A stretch of DNA of 64,000 bases, from contig NZ_BJMM01000016.1 of NCBI RefSeq assembly GCF_006539165.1, positions 54,965 to 118,964 of the forward strand. The letters run 5' to 3'. Shown piece after piece: positions 16,697 to 25,879 of the stretch. Numbering within the stretch: position 1 is the first letter of the stretch; each line of letters opens with the position of its first letter. A program made the position numbers and the translations under genes. Source of the DNA: Streptomyces cacaoi (lineage in GTDB: Bacteria; Actinomycetota; Actinomycetes; Streptomycetales; Streptomycetaceae). The notes beneath the pieces were generated by a model. The model was not told where the DNA came from. It was given only the letters and a program-made list of their open reading frames with translations, and ran no database searches.

Positions 16697-17634
16697 CAGC
16701 CCCGGCTCGCGTAGCGCTCACCCTCCGGCAGGGTGTCGCAGTTGATGCCGACCATGGCCTCGCCCAGACCGCGCGAGACGTCGGCGATCACCTTCGGGTC
16801 GTCGAAGAACGTGGTGGCCTTGACGATGGCGGCGGCCCGCCGGGCCGGGTCGCCCGACTTGAAGATGCCGGAGCCCACGAAGACGCCCTCGGCGCCGAGC
16901 TGCCGCATCAGCGCGGCATCGGCCGGAGTGGCGACACCGCCGGCCGAGAACAGCACCACCGGCAGCTTCCCGGCCCGGGCGACCTCCCGCACCAGCTCGT
17001 AGGGCGCGCGCAGTTCCTTGGCCGCCGCGTACAGCTCGTTGTCGTCCAGCACGGTCAGCTCGCCGATCCCGCGCTTGATCTGCCGCATGTGCCGCACGGC
17101 CTCGACCACGTTGCCGGTGCCCGCCTCGCCCTTGGAGCGGATCATGGCGGCGCCCTCGGCGATCCGGCGCAGGGCCTCGCCGAGGTGGGTGGCGCCGCAG
17201 ACGAAGGGCGTCGTGAAGGCGAACTTGTCGCTGTGGTTGACCTCGTCGGCCGGGGTGAGCACCTCCGACTCGTCGATGTAGTCCACACCGAGCGCCTGGA
17301 GCACCTGGGCCTCGACGATGTGGCCGATCCGGGACTTGGCCATCACGGGGATGGAGACGGCCTCGATGATGCCCTCGATCATGTCCGGGTCGGACATCCG
17401 GGCCACCCCGCCGTCCTTGCGGATGTCGGCCGGGACCCGCTCCAGGGCCATGACCGCGACGGCCCCCGCGTCCTCGGCGATCCTGGCCTGCTCCGGGGTG
17501 ACGACATCCATGATCACGCCGCCCTTGAGCTGTTCGGCCATACCGCGCTTGACGCGCGCCGTGCCGGTCGCGGCGGCCGGGGAGGACGGGGACGGGGCGG
17601 ACGGGGAGGCTGCGGATGCGGACGGAGTTGACAC
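16693..17634 (-). CDS. pdxS: Pyridoxal 5'-phosphate synthase lyase subunit PdxS
   Basis: A 313-residue (beta/alpha)8 synthase that makes PLP from ribose 5-phosphate, glyceraldehyde 3-phosphate and ammonia. Conserved elements are KRGMAEQLKGGVIMDV, the catalytic lysines in MAKSRIGH and RSKGEAGTGNVVEA, and GVDYIDESEVLT. A Ser/Ala/Pro-rich 25-residue N-terminal extension precedes the family start. It is followed by pdxT with a four-base overlap. Confidence 0.97.
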   Translation of the reverse strand: MSTPSASAASPSAPSPSSPAAATGTARVKRGMAEQLKGGVIMDVVTPEQARIAEDAGAVAVMALERVPADIRKDGGVARMSDPDMIEGIIEAVSIPVMAKSRIGHIVEAQVLQALGVDYIDESEVLTPADEVNHSDKFAFTTPFVCGATHLGEALRRIAEGAAMIRSKGEAGTGNVVEAVRHMRQIKRGIGELTVLDDNELYAAAKELRAPYELVREVARAGKLPVVLFSAGGVATPADAALMRQLGAEGVFVGSGIFKSGDPARRAAAIVKATTFFDDPKVIADVSRGLGEAMVGINCDTLPEGERYASRGW

Positions 17635-17793
17635 GGTGACCTCACTCGACGGATGGGTGGCGACCGGACCCTTGGCGGTCCGCCCGCCACGTTGGCCGAG
17701 CGCGGCCCCTCCGGAAAAGAGCCAATCGCACAGCTGTGGCCTGCGCCGACGTGTCCGCCGGGCCCGCGCCGACGGCCGCTGCCGCGGCTGCCG

Positions 17794-18342
17794 CTACTGG
17801 CTCCGGTCGGCCAGCGCGGGCGGCGGCTCGTCGTCCATCTCGAAGGCCAGCGGGAACGGCGCGTGCCCGGCCAGCCGGAACCAGCGCACCTTGCGGTGCC
17901 GCCGCAGCGCGCGGGCCGCCCGTACGGCGTCGTTGTGGAACCGCCGGGCCATCGGCACCCGGCGCACGGCCGCGGTCAGCTCCTGTGCGGTGTCCTCGCC
18001 GCCGGGGGCCGCACGGACGGCCTCGATCTGTGCGCTGTCGGCGAACACCGCGCGCAGCGCCTGCGTCAGCTCGCTCTCGGCGACCTCGCGCTGGTCCTCC
18101 TCGGCCTGGCGCGCGTCGTGCGCCGCCTGGTAGAGGACGATCGAGGCCGCCGGGTCGAGGACTCCGGCCGTGGCCAGCTCCTGGGCGATCGAGGCGCGGC
18201 GCAGCAAGGTGGCGTCCAGGGCGGCGCGGGCCGCGTCGATCCGCGCGTGCAGCCGGTCCAGGCGCCCCGCCGTCCAGCTCAGGTACACGCCGATCAGCAG
18301 CAGGGCCAGGGCGATCCAGATGAGGGTCGTCACGGTGGGCAT
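17794..18342 (-). CDS. Single-pass membrane protein, distantly LemA-like
   Basis: A 182-residue protein with one N-terminal helix (TLIWIALALLLIGVYLSW) followed by long amphipathic helices (LDRLHARIDAARAALDATLL). The topology and the C-terminal segment (MARRFHNDAVRAARALRRHRKVRWF...FEMDD) recall LemA proteins, whose equivalent reads RRFYNDAVRDYN and ends near FF. The similarity is distant and the role unknown. It lies between pimA and pdxS on the same strand, 159 bases upstream of pdxS. Confidence 0.75.
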   Translation of the reverse strand: MPTVTTLIWIALALLLIGVYLSWTAGRLDRLHARIDAARAALDATLLRRASIAQELATAGVLDPAASIVLYQAAHDARQAEEDQREVAESELTQALRAVFADSAQIEAVRAAPGGEDTAQELTAAVRRVPMARRFHNDAVRAARALRRHRKVRWFRLAGHAPFPLAFEMDDEPPPALADRSQ

Positions 18343-18368
18343 CGTCGTGTCAGGTCCTCGGGTCTCGT

Positions 18369-19541
18369 TCAGTCCCGGGCCAGGCCGAGCCGGGCCCGCA
18401 GCCCGATGCGCTCGTCCGGCGCGACGGAGGCCGCGCCGTCGGCGACGGTCTCGTAGACCGCGAGCACGTCGGCACCGACCGTCGACCAGTCGAACCGCCG
18501 TACGTGCCGGGTGCCGCGGGCCCGCAGACCGGCTCGGCGTTCCGGGTCGTGCAGCAGTCGCAGGGCGCCCGCCGCCAGGGCCTCGGCGGACTCGTTGGCG
18601 AACAGCTCGCCCGCCTCACCGCCGTCCAGCACCTGTTCGAAGGCGTCCAGATCGCTGGCGAGCACCGGGGCGCCCGCCGACATCGCCTCGACGAGGATGA
18701 TCCCGAAGGACTCCCCGCCGGTGTTCGGCGCCACGTACAGATCGACGCTGCGCAGCAGCCGGGCCTTGTCCTCGTCGCTGACCATGCCGAGGAACTCCAC
18801 ATGGGAGCGCAGCTCGTCCGGCAGCGCGGCGACGGCCTCCTCCTCGTCGCCCCGCCCCGCCACCAGCAGCCGGGTGCCGGGGGCCTCCCGGACTATCGCG
18901 GGGAGGGCCTTCATCAGGACGGGCAGGCCCTTGCGGGGCTCGTCGATCCGCCCGATGAAGCCGATCGTGGGCGCTTCGGGGCGGCCCTGCCACTCCGGCT
19001 GGGGCTCGGCGTCCGCGAAGAAGCCGACGTCCACGCCGTTGGGGATGGTGACGGCGTCCCCGCCCAGGTGCTCGACGAGGGTGCGCCGCGCGTACTCGCT
19101 GACGGCGATCCGCGCGCTGATCTTCTCCAGCGCCGGCTGGAGGATCGGATAGGCCGCGATCATGGCCCGGGAGCGGGGGTTGGAGGTGTGGAAGGTCGCC
19201 ACGATGGGGCCCTGCGCGGCCCAGCACGCCAGCAACGACAGCGAGGGCGTGGCCGGTTCGTGGATGTGCAGCACCTCGAAGTCGCCCTCGTGCACCCAGC
19301 GGCGCACCCGCGCGGCCGACAGGAAGCCGAAGTTGAGGCGCGCGACGGAGCCGTTGTAGGGCACGGGCACGGCCCGCCCGGCCGAGACGACGTAGGGCGG
19401 CAGCGGGGTCTCGTCGTCGGACGGCGCGAGCACCGACACCTCGTGGCCCAGCCGGATCAGGTGCTCGGCCAGATCCCGCACATGGAACTGGACCCCGCCG
19501 GGCACGTCCCAGGAGTAGGGGCAGACGACCCCGATCCTCAT
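18369..19541 (-). CDS. pimA: Phosphatidylinositol alpha-mannosyltransferase PimA
   Basis: A 390-residue GT4 glycosyltransferase with two Rossmann-like domains. It transfers mannose from GDP-mannose to phosphatidylinositol on the cytoplasmic face of the membrane, the first PIM step. Signatures are the N-terminal CPYSWDVPGGVQFHVRDLAEHL, the helix-rich membrane-binding region FHTSNPRSRAM, IPNGVDVGFF, GRIDEPRKGL and the sugar-nucleotide motif GESFGIILVEAMSAG. The ATG at 19541 overlaps the patA stop, so it is coupled to acyltransferase synthesis. Confidence 0.94.
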   Translation of the reverse strand: MRIGVVCPYSWDVPGGVQFHVRDLAEHLIRLGHEVSVLAPSDDETPLPPYVVSAGRAVPVPYNGSVARLNFGFLSAARVRRWVHEGDFEVLHIHEPATPSLSLLACWAAQGPIVATFHTSNPRSRAMIAAYPILQPALEKISARIAVSEYARRTLVEHLGGDAVTIPNGVDVGFFADAEPQPEWQGRPEAPTIGFIGRIDEPRKGLPVLMKALPAIVREAPGTRLLVAGRGDEEEAVAALPDELRSHVEFLGMVSDEDKARLLRSVDLYVAPNTGGESFGIILVEAMSAGAPVLASDLDAFEQVLDGGEAGELFANESAEALAAGALRLLHDPERRAGLRARGTRHVRRFDWSTVGADVLAVYETVADGAASVAPDERIGLRARLGLARD

Positions 19542-20470
19542 CGCTTCCCCTCCCGCTGCCGCCCGGCGGCCCGGTCCTTGTCGAGGTCGGAGAGCCACAG
19601 CCGTTGCAGCATGTGCCAGTCCTCGGGGTGCTCGGCGATACCGCCGGCGAACACATCGGCCAGCCCCTGCGTCATGGCGGCCACCCGCTCCCTGCGGCCC
19701 TCCAGTTCCGGCACCGGGACGGCGGGGTGCACCCGGCCCTGCATCACGGAGGTGCCGTCGTACCAGAGGGTGACCGGCAGCAGCAGAGCGCCCGTCTGCT
19801 GGGCGAGCAGCGCGGGGCCGGCCGGCATCCGGGTCGTCTCGCCGAAGAACTCCACCTCGATCCCGGTGTCCGACAGATCGCGGTCGGCCACCAGGCACAC
19901 CATGCCGCCCGCCCGCAGCCGCCGTGCGAGCGTCCCGAAGGCCGAGCCCCCGGTGTGCGGCAGGACCTCCATGCCGAGGCCCTCGCGGTAGGCGACGAAC
20001 CGGTCGTAGAGCGTCTCCGGCTTCAGGCGCTCGGCGACGGTCGTGAACGGCGTCTTCAGCGCGGTGACCGCCCAGGCACCGGCCAGGTCCCAGTTGGCCA
20101 GGTGCGGCAGCGCCAGGACGACGCCCCGGCCGGCGGCGAGGCCGTCCGTCAGGTGGTGGACGTCGTGTATCTCGCAGGCGTCGCGGATCTGCCGCTCGCT
20201 GTAGGCCGGCAGCCGGAAGAACTCCATCCAGTAGCGCATGTACGAGCGCATCCCGGCGTGCGAGAGCTGTCGCAGACGTGCGGGGGATGCGCCCGGCACC
20301 ACCCGCGCCAGGTTGGACTCCAGCCGGGTCACGCCCTTGCCCCGGCGCTTCCACGTGGTGTCGGCGACCCGCCGGCCCAGCGCCGCCGCCGCGGGCTCCG
20401 GAAGCCGCTTGACCCCCGCCCAGCCGAGCCCGTACAGGGCGTCGGTGAGCCGTTCCCGCGCCGCGCTCAC
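19538..20470 (-). CDS. patA: Phosphatidylinositol mannoside acyltransferase (PatA-like)
   Basis: A 310-residue lysophospholipid-acyltransferase-fold protein that acylates the mannose of PIM1/PIM2 at the inner membrane face. The catalytic His123 and Asp128 are in LALPHLANWDLAG, with FFGETTRMPAGPALLA forming the acyl pocket region. Its place between pgsA and pimA, with four-base overlaps on both sides, is the standard actinobacterial PIM operon and supports the assignment over a lipid A-type acyltransferase. Confidence 0.92.
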   Translation of the reverse strand: MSAARERLTDALYGLGWAGVKRLPEPAAAALGRRVADTTWKRRGKGVTRLESNLARVVPGASPARLRQLSHAGMRSYMRYWMEFFRLPAYSERQIRDACEIHDVHHLTDGLAAGRGVVLALPHLANWDLAGAWAVTALKTPFTTVAERLKPETLYDRFVAYREGLGMEVLPHTGGSAFGTLARRLRAGGMVCLVADRDLSDTGIEVEFFGETTRMPAGPALLAQQTGALLLPVTLWYDGTSVMQGRVHPAVPVPELEGRRERVAAMTQGLADVFAGGIAEHPEDWHMLQRLWLSDLDKDRAAGRQREGKR

Positions 20471-21285
20471 ACCGTCCTCCCCTGCTCCTCGGCGTGCTCC
20501 TTGCCGCGCCGCGTGCCGTGGTCCGTGCCGTGGTTCCCGGCGCTGCCGTTGCTGCTGTGGTCACCGGCCGCCGAGCCGCCGCCGGTGGAGCCGTTCGCAC
20601 CGTTGGCGCCGTTCCCGCCGTTCCCGCCGTTCCCGCCGTTCGCACCGGCCTGTGTCTCGGCCTCCGCGGCCTCACGGCGCACGGTCACCACCCGCTGGCC
20701 GAGCGTGACGGCGCTGCCGGCCGCGACCACCCACAGGGCGACGGGCAGCAGCACCCCGATCCAGGGGACGCCGAAAGTCCGCTCGAAACCTGAGAAGCCC
20801 GCCAGGACAAGGGTGATCACCAGCCGCTCGGCCCGCTCGACCAGCCCGTTGACGTTCACCGGAAGCCCGATGCTCTCGCCGCGCGCCTTCGTGTACGAGA
20901 CGACCTGACCGCTGGCCAGACAGAACAACGTCACCGCGCACAGCACGAGATCGTCGCCCCGGCCCGCGTACCACAGGGCGATACCGCCGAAGACCGCGGC
21001 GTCGGCGACCCGGTCCAGCGTCGAGTCGAGGAAGGCGCCCCAGCGGCTGGAGCGCCCCAACTGCCGCGCCATGTTGCCGTCGACGAGGTCGGAGAAGACG
21101 AACAGCGTGATGACGAGCGTGCCCCAGAAGAACTCGCCCATCGGGTAGAAGACGAGGGCCCCCGCCATGACCCCGCCGGTGCCCACCAGCGTCACCGCGT
21201 CCGGGCTCACGCCCAGGCGCAGCAGCATCGCGGCGAATGGTGTGAGGACACGCGTGAAGAAGGCACGCGCGTACTTGTTCAGCAT
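20467..21285 (-). CDS. pgsA: Phosphatidylinositol phosphate synthase (CDP-alcohol phosphatidyltransferase)
   Basis: A 272-residue membrane enzyme joining CDP-diacylglycerol and inositol 1-phosphate. The eight-residue family motif is complete: SDLVDGNMARQ followed by GAFLDSTLD, giving Asp66, Asp69, Asp87 and Asp91. Six helices are predicted in residues 1-205. The C-terminal 55 residues are cytoplasmic and consist of Asn-Gly-rich repeats (GNGGNGGNG) and His/Ser/Gly, unusual for the family. It starts the PIM gene cluster, with a divergent intergenic region upstream. Confidence 0.93.
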   Translation of the reverse strand: MLNKYARAFFTRVLTPFAAMLLRLGVSPDAVTLVGTGGVMAGALVFYPMGEFFWGTLVITLFVFSDLVDGNMARQLGRSSRWGAFLDSTLDRVADAAVFGGIALWYAGRGDDLVLCAVTLFCLASGQVVSYTKARGESIGLPVNVNGLVERAERLVITLVLAGFSGFERTFGVPWIGVLLPVALWVVAAGSAVTLGQRVVTVRREAAEAETQAGANGGNGGNGGNGANGANGSTGGGSAAGDHSSNGSAGNHGTDHGTRRGKEHAEEQGRTV

Positions 21286-21710
21286 GGCTGTCCCGGAATC
21301 GTTGTGGCGAGGCGAGCGGACGGGACCGTCGTGCGGTCACCGGCTGGCCCATCGTAGTCACGGCTGTGCGAAGGCCGTCGCACACCGTCCGCCGACGCCG
21401 TGTTCGACGCGACCGGACGCCGTTCCCCGGCCGTTCTCCTCCGGTCTCCGCGGCGTCCCCCAGCGTCTCCCCGCCGCCTTCCCGCCGTCTTCCGGCGCGT
21501 CTCCGCGTCGTCCCCCCGTCGTGCGCACGGATCCGTCGTTCCCCCGCGGTTCCACGTATGGACGCGCTCCGGGCGCGGTGGAAAGCTCGGAGGAGACCTG
21601 CATCACATCGCGGTCCGGGGCCCGGTGACCTCTGTGTTCGCACGGCCCCGGCCCCCTTCGGTGCGGATGTCAGCGCGGTCCAGCAGGTTCTCAACCGGAA
21701 GGCGGGAGAG
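21286..21710. other. Intergenic region, divergent promoters of pgsA and the EF-G paralogue
   Basis: Four hundred and twenty-five bases with no supported gene. Open frames here are GC-bias artefacts of Arg/Pro-rich composition. It must hold both divergent promoters, but I see no convincing -35/-10 pair or palindrome. Confidence 0.6.
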
Positions 21711-23918
21711 ATGGCCGACAAAGCGCACGCACACACCGGAGCCGCCGGCAGGGCAACGGCGGCCGACCACCCCGCGTCGCTGCGCAACGTGGTGCTGGTC
21801 GGCCACAGCGGCGCGGGCAAGACGACGCTGGTGGAAGCCCTCGCGCTGGCCTCCGGCGCGGTCACCAGGGCCGGCCGGGTCGAGGACGGCGGCACCCTCT
21901 CCGACCACGACGAGATCGAACACCGGCAACACCGTTCCGTACAGCTGTCGCTGGTGCCGATCGGCTGGGACGGTATCCGGGTCAATGTGCTGGACACCCC
22001 CGGCTACGCCGACTTCGTCGGGGAGCTGCGGGCGGGGCTGAGGGCGGCGGATGCCGCCCTCTTCGTCGTCTCGGCGGCGGACGGCGTCGACGGTGCCACC
22101 CGCTTGGTGTGGGACGAGTGCGCTGCGGTGGGCATGCCGCGTGCCCTCGTCGTCACCCATCTCGACGCCGCGCGGGCCGACTTCGACACGATGGTCGCCG
22201 ACTGCCGCCGGGTGTTCGGCGGGGACGACCCCGACGCCGTCGTCCCGCTGTACCTGCCCGCGTACGGCGCCCGGCGGCCGGACGGCAGCGCACCGGTGAC
22301 CGGGCTCCTCGGGCTGCTGAGCAAGCGGCTGTTCGACTACACCGGCGGCGAACGGTGCGAACGCGAGCCGGGCGCCGAACAGGCCGCGGCAGCCGAGGAG
22401 GCCCGCGGCAGGCTGATCGAGGCGATCATCGCGCAGAGCGAGGACGAGAGCCTCATGGACGCCTATCTCGACGGCGCGGAGTGCGACACCAAGACGCTGG
22501 TCCAGGATCTGGAGAAGGCCGTCAGCCGCGGCGTCTTCCACCCCGTCCTCGCCGCCGCCCCGGCCGCCGACGGCGGTACACAGGGCCTGGGCACCGTCGA
22601 ACTGCTGGAGTTGATCTCCGGCGGCTTCCCCACGCCACAGGAGCGGCCGATCCCCGAGGTCACCTCCCCGCAGGGCGCGCCGCGTCCCGCGCTCGCCTGC
22701 GACCCGGCGGGCCCGCTGGCGGCCGAGGTGGTCAAGACGTCCTCCGACCTGTACGTGGGCCGCGTCTCGCTCGTCCGGGTCTTCTCCGGCACGCTGCGGC
22801 CCGACGAGACGGTGCACGTCTCCGGGCACGGCCTGGCCGACCGCGGCCACGAGGACCATGACGTGGACGAGCGGATCGGGGCGCTGTCCGCACCCTTCGG
22901 CAAACAGCAGCGCCCCTTGGACAAGGCGATCGCGGGCGACCTCGCCTGTGTGGCCAAGCTCGGCCGGGCCGAGACCGGCGACACCCTCTCCGCCAAGGAC
23001 GAGCCGCTGCTGATGGCGCCCTGGGCGATGCCGGACCCGCTGCTGCCCGTCGCCATCGAGGCACACGCCAAGGCCGACGAGGACAAGCTGTCGCAGGGGC
23101 TGGCCCGGCTGGTGGCCGAGGACCCGACGATGCGGCTGGAGCAGAACCCGGACACCCGCCAGCTCGTCCTGTGGTGCCTGGGCGAGGCGCACCGGGACGT
23201 GGCGCTGGAGCGGCTGCGCTCGCGCTACGGGGTGCGGGTGGACACCGTCGAGCACCGGGTGTCCCTGCGCGAGACGTTCGCGGCGAAGGCCACCGGCCGG
23301 GGCCGGCACGTCAAGCAGTCCGGGGGCCACGGCCAGTACGCGATCTGCGAGATCACGGTCGAGCCGCTGCCGGAGGGCTCGGGCATCGAGTTCGTCGACG
23401 AGGTGGTCGGCGGCGCCGTGCCGAGGCAGTTCATCCCGTCCGTGGAGAAAGGGGTACGCACCCAGGCGGCGAAGGGCGTGGCCGCCGGCTACCCGCTGGT
23501 GGACGTGCGGGTGACGCTGTCGGACGGCAAGGCACACTCGGTGGACTCCTCCGACGCGGCGTTCCAGACGGCCGGCGCCCTGGCCCTGCGCGAGTGCGCG
23601 AGCGGGACGCGGATGCATCTGCTGGAACCGGTCGCCGAGGTGGAGGTGACCGTCGCCGAGGACTACGTGGGCGCGGTGATGAGCGATCTGTCGGGCCGCC
23701 GGGGCAAGGTGCTCGGCACCGAGCAGGCCCCGTCCGGCGACACCCGGGTGCGGGCCCGCATCCCCGAGATCGAGATCAGCAGGTATCCGCTGGACCTGCG
23801 GTCGATGTCGCACGGCACGGGCCGCTTCTCCCGCGCCTATGTGCGGCACGAGCCGATGCCGCAGCAGCTGGCCGCGAAGCTCCTGGAGCGGGAGGCGGCC
23901 GCGGAAGCGGGTCGCTGA
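21711..23918 (+). CDS. Elongation factor G-like GTPase (EF-G2 type)
   Basis: A 735-residue paralogue of EF-G. The G1 loop GHSGAGKTTL is at residues 31-40 and G3 is DTPGYADF, but the G4 motif that is usually NKxD reads THLD (VVTHLDAARADFD). Domains II-V follow: GHGQYAICEITVEPL and the C-terminal YVGAVMSDLSGRRGKVLG match EF-G. The ATG at 21711 is preceded closely by GGCGGGAG. Actinobacteria often carry this second EF-G; the mycobacterial relative lacks ribosome-dependent GTPase activity, as I recall. The role is unresolved. Canonical EF-G is expected elsewhere with the ribosomal genes. Confidence 0.9.
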   Translation: MADKAHAHTGAAGRATAADHPASLRNVVLVGHSGAGKTTLVEALALASGAVTRAGRVEDGGTLSDHDEIEHRQHRSVQLSLVPIGWDGIRVNVLDTPGYADFVGELRAGLRAADAALFVVSAADGVDGATRLVWDECAAVGMPRALVVTHLDAARADFDTMVADCRRVFGGDDPDAVVPLYLPAYGARRPDGSAPVTGLLGLLSKRLFDYTGGERCEREPGAEQAAAAEEARGRLIEAIIAQSEDESLMDAYLDGAECDTKTLVQDLEKAVSRGVFHPVLAAAPAADGGTQGLGTVELLELISGGFPTPQERPIPEVTSPQGAPRPALACDPAGPLAAEVVKTSSDLYVGRVSLVRVFSGTLRPDETVHVSGHGLADRGHEDHDVDERIGALSAPFGKQQRPLDKAIAGDLACVAKLGRAETGDTLSAKDEPLLMAPWAMPDPLLPVAIEAHAKADEDKLSQGLARLVAEDPTMRLEQNPDTRQLVLWCLGEAHRDVALERLRSRYGVRVDTVEHRVSLRETFAAKATGRGRHVKQSGGHGQYAICEITVEPLPEGSGIEFVDEVVGGAVPRQFIPSVEKGVRTQAAKGVAAGYPLVDVRVTLSDGKAHSVDSSDAAFQTAGALALRECASGTRMHLLEPVAEVEVTVAEDYVGAVMSDLSGRRGKVLGTEQAPSGDTRVRARIPEIEISRYPLDLRSMSHGTGRFSRAYVRHEPMPQQLAAKLLEREAAAEAGR

Positions 23919-24107
23919 GCCCTGCCCCCGTGAGGCAAGATGTGTGCCGACCACGGCAGTTGGGAAACCGTCGTGGTCGGTGGTGTTTTTCGCGGAAGCG
24001 GACGGATCCCGTGCCCGGAAGCGGACGAAAGCCGCAGAACACCGGGCGGGGTTCCCCTCTGTCCGGACAGCTCGGGGGAGCAGGAAGTCGAGCGAAGTGG
24101 GGGCCCA

Positions 24108-25790
24108 GTGGCCGGATTCGACGATCTCAGCGGCCTCAGTGAGGATGTCGCGACCGAGTTCACCCCCGGCGCCCAGGTGCCGATCGCGGGCGGATCCTCC
24201 GGCGGCAGAACGGCCGCGACGCAGGCGCTGGCCTCCGCCGCCTACCGGGACGACGAGGTCGCCAAGCTGATCGAGGCCAACCCGGACGCCTCGTTCAGCA
24301 AACCGCGCTTCTCGCTGTTCGAACCCAACCTGGGCGAGGCGTACTCCCGCGCGGTGCAGACCCGGCTGCTCGGCGGCGCCCGGGCCGCGCTCATCCAGTC
24401 CTTCGGCATCGAGCCGCAGGCCGTCGTCGAGCACTGTCTGGCCGCCACCCGGGTCCGTAAGCAGCGCGACGCCAAACTGACCATGATCATGGTGCTGTTC
24501 GGACTGCTGTTCCTGCCGGGCGTGGTGCTGTGGCTGGGCGGCTTCCAGCTGCGCCGCACCCTCGCCGGTTCCAAGGACCGCAGGGCGGGCCTCATCGGCA
24601 CGGTCGCGCTGGTCGCGGTGGGCGCGCTGATCGTGCTGTTCGCCGTCCGGCTGCCGTTCGGCGGCTTCTGGGCGCTGTATCTGCGCGTCATGCTGGTCAC
24701 TCCCATCATCGGCTGGCTGTGGGCCAAGCGGATCTGCGAGCGCTACGCGAAGGATCTGCGCGGCCGTTGGGAGGGCATGCTGGGCGGCACGGGCGTCGGC
24801 GCGAAGATCCCGGAGGCGGTACCGCAGGATCCGGGCGACGCGGGCGCTGAGCGCATCCGGCTCGGGCTGGCCAAGGTCGCGGCGGAGCAGGCGAGCAACG
24901 TCGTCTTCTACGCCGGGCCCAAGGGCATACTCGGGATGGGCACCCGCTGGGGAAGCTGGCAGCTCGCCGAGGAGCTGGTCCCCGCCGAGGGCCAGGACGA
25001 CATCAACCCGTTCCGCAGCTGGGACGTGGTGCGCGCCATCCACGACCAGCTGCGCAGGCTGGAGCGCGGCCCGCTGCACACCGGCGGCTTCCCCACGCCT
25101 TCGATACGCCACTGGGTGGTCTCACCCGTCGCGGAGGGCGCCAAGGCGGTCAAGCGCCCGGAGGGCCAGGAGGTCGAGGGCTACCGCATCAAGGACTTCG
25201 AGATCCAGCGCATCTGCAACGAGCAGCACTTCGGCGCCGGCAACCGGCACTACCTCGGTGTCCAGTTCGTGCTCTGGGACGGCCAGTTGGTGATCACGCT
25301 GCTGATCAGCGTCACGGTGCTGCACCACACGCTGCGCATCGAGATCACCGGATACGCCCTGGGCCCGGTGCACGGTCTGTTCACCAGCGGCCCGAAGGCG
25401 AAGACGAAGACGGTCTCCAAGAGCGTGAAGTTCTGGGAGACCCGCACCGTCAAACTGCCGCTGGTCGAAGCGCGCGAGGTGGTGCGCCTCGCCGCCCGCG
25501 CCCCCTTCACCTGGTTCCCGCCGGTGCTGGACTTCCTCGGCGGCAAGCTGTCGCTGCCGGAGCCCTTCGGCCTGCGGCACGCCTGGGCCGACAAGCCCTG
25601 GCGGCACCGCTTCATGGCGGACGACGCGATGCGTGCCGCCACCCCGGTGCTGCGCGTCGTGCACGCGGCGGCGATCCGGGTGCTGGCCGAGAACGGCTGC
25701 GACGTCGAGAAGTTCAACAGCCGCGCGGGCAACCTCAGCGGCGCCGTCCAGGACCCCAAGCCGCACCAGGCCGACGTCTACAACGTCTGA
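24108..25790 (+). CDS. Large membrane protein of unknown function
   Basis: A 560-residue protein I do not recognise beyond being common in Streptomyces. Residues 1-125 are soluble and begin AGFDDLSGLSEDVATEF. Two or three hydrophobic helices follow at about 125-205 (MIMVLFGLLFLPGVVLWLG, GTVALVAVGALIVLFAV, YLRVMLVTPIIGWLW). Residues 235-440 form a soluble domain containing VVFYAGPKGILGMGTRWGSW, then another hydrophobic stretch (GQLVITLLISVTVLHH) and a soluble C terminus. I chose the GTG at 24108. It lies between the EF-G paralogue and a convergent HIT gene, with a strong terminator downstream. Confidence 0.82.
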   Translation: MAGFDDLSGLSEDVATEFTPGAQVPIAGGSSGGRTAATQALASAAYRDDEVAKLIEANPDASFSKPRFSLFEPNLGEAYSRAVQTRLLGGARAALIQSFGIEPQAVVEHCLAATRVRKQRDAKLTMIMVLFGLLFLPGVVLWLGGFQLRRTLAGSKDRRAGLIGTVALVAVGALIVLFAVRLPFGGFWALYLRVMLVTPIIGWLWAKRICERYAKDLRGRWEGMLGGTGVGAKIPEAVPQDPGDAGAERIRLGLAKVAAEQASNVVFYAGPKGILGMGTRWGSWQLAEELVPAEGQDDINPFRSWDVVRAIHDQLRRLERGPLHTGGFPTPSIRHWVVSPVAEGAKAVKRPEGQEVEGYRIKDFEIQRICNEQHFGAGNRHYLGVQFVLWDGQLVITLLISVTVLHHTLRIEITGYALGPVHGLFTSGPKAKTKTVSKSVKFWETRTVKLPLVEAREVVRLAARAPFTWFPPVLDFLGGKLSLPEPFGLRHAWADKPWRHRFMADDAMRAATPVLRVVHAAAIRVLAENGCDVEKFNSRAGNLSGAVQDPKPHQADVYNV

Positions 25791-25816
25791 CCGCCACCGC
25801 CCCACGGCCGCACACA

Positions 25817-25855
25817 CGAGGAGGCCCGCCCGGACGCACCGGGCGGGCCTCCTCG
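25817..25855. terminator. Bidirectional terminator hairpin
   Basis: A perfect 17-bp GC-rich stem with a 5-base loop between the membrane protein gene and the convergent HIT gene. Confidence 0.88.
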
Positions 25856-25879
25856 CGTACGAGCGCGCTCAGCCGCGGC

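Noticed and set aside
21603..25112. Very long minus-strand open frame (over 1100 codons) opposite the EF-G paralogue
   Set aside because: It is the antisense shadow of two real genes, created by GC-rich third positions; the translation is Arg/Gly/His-rich with no domains.
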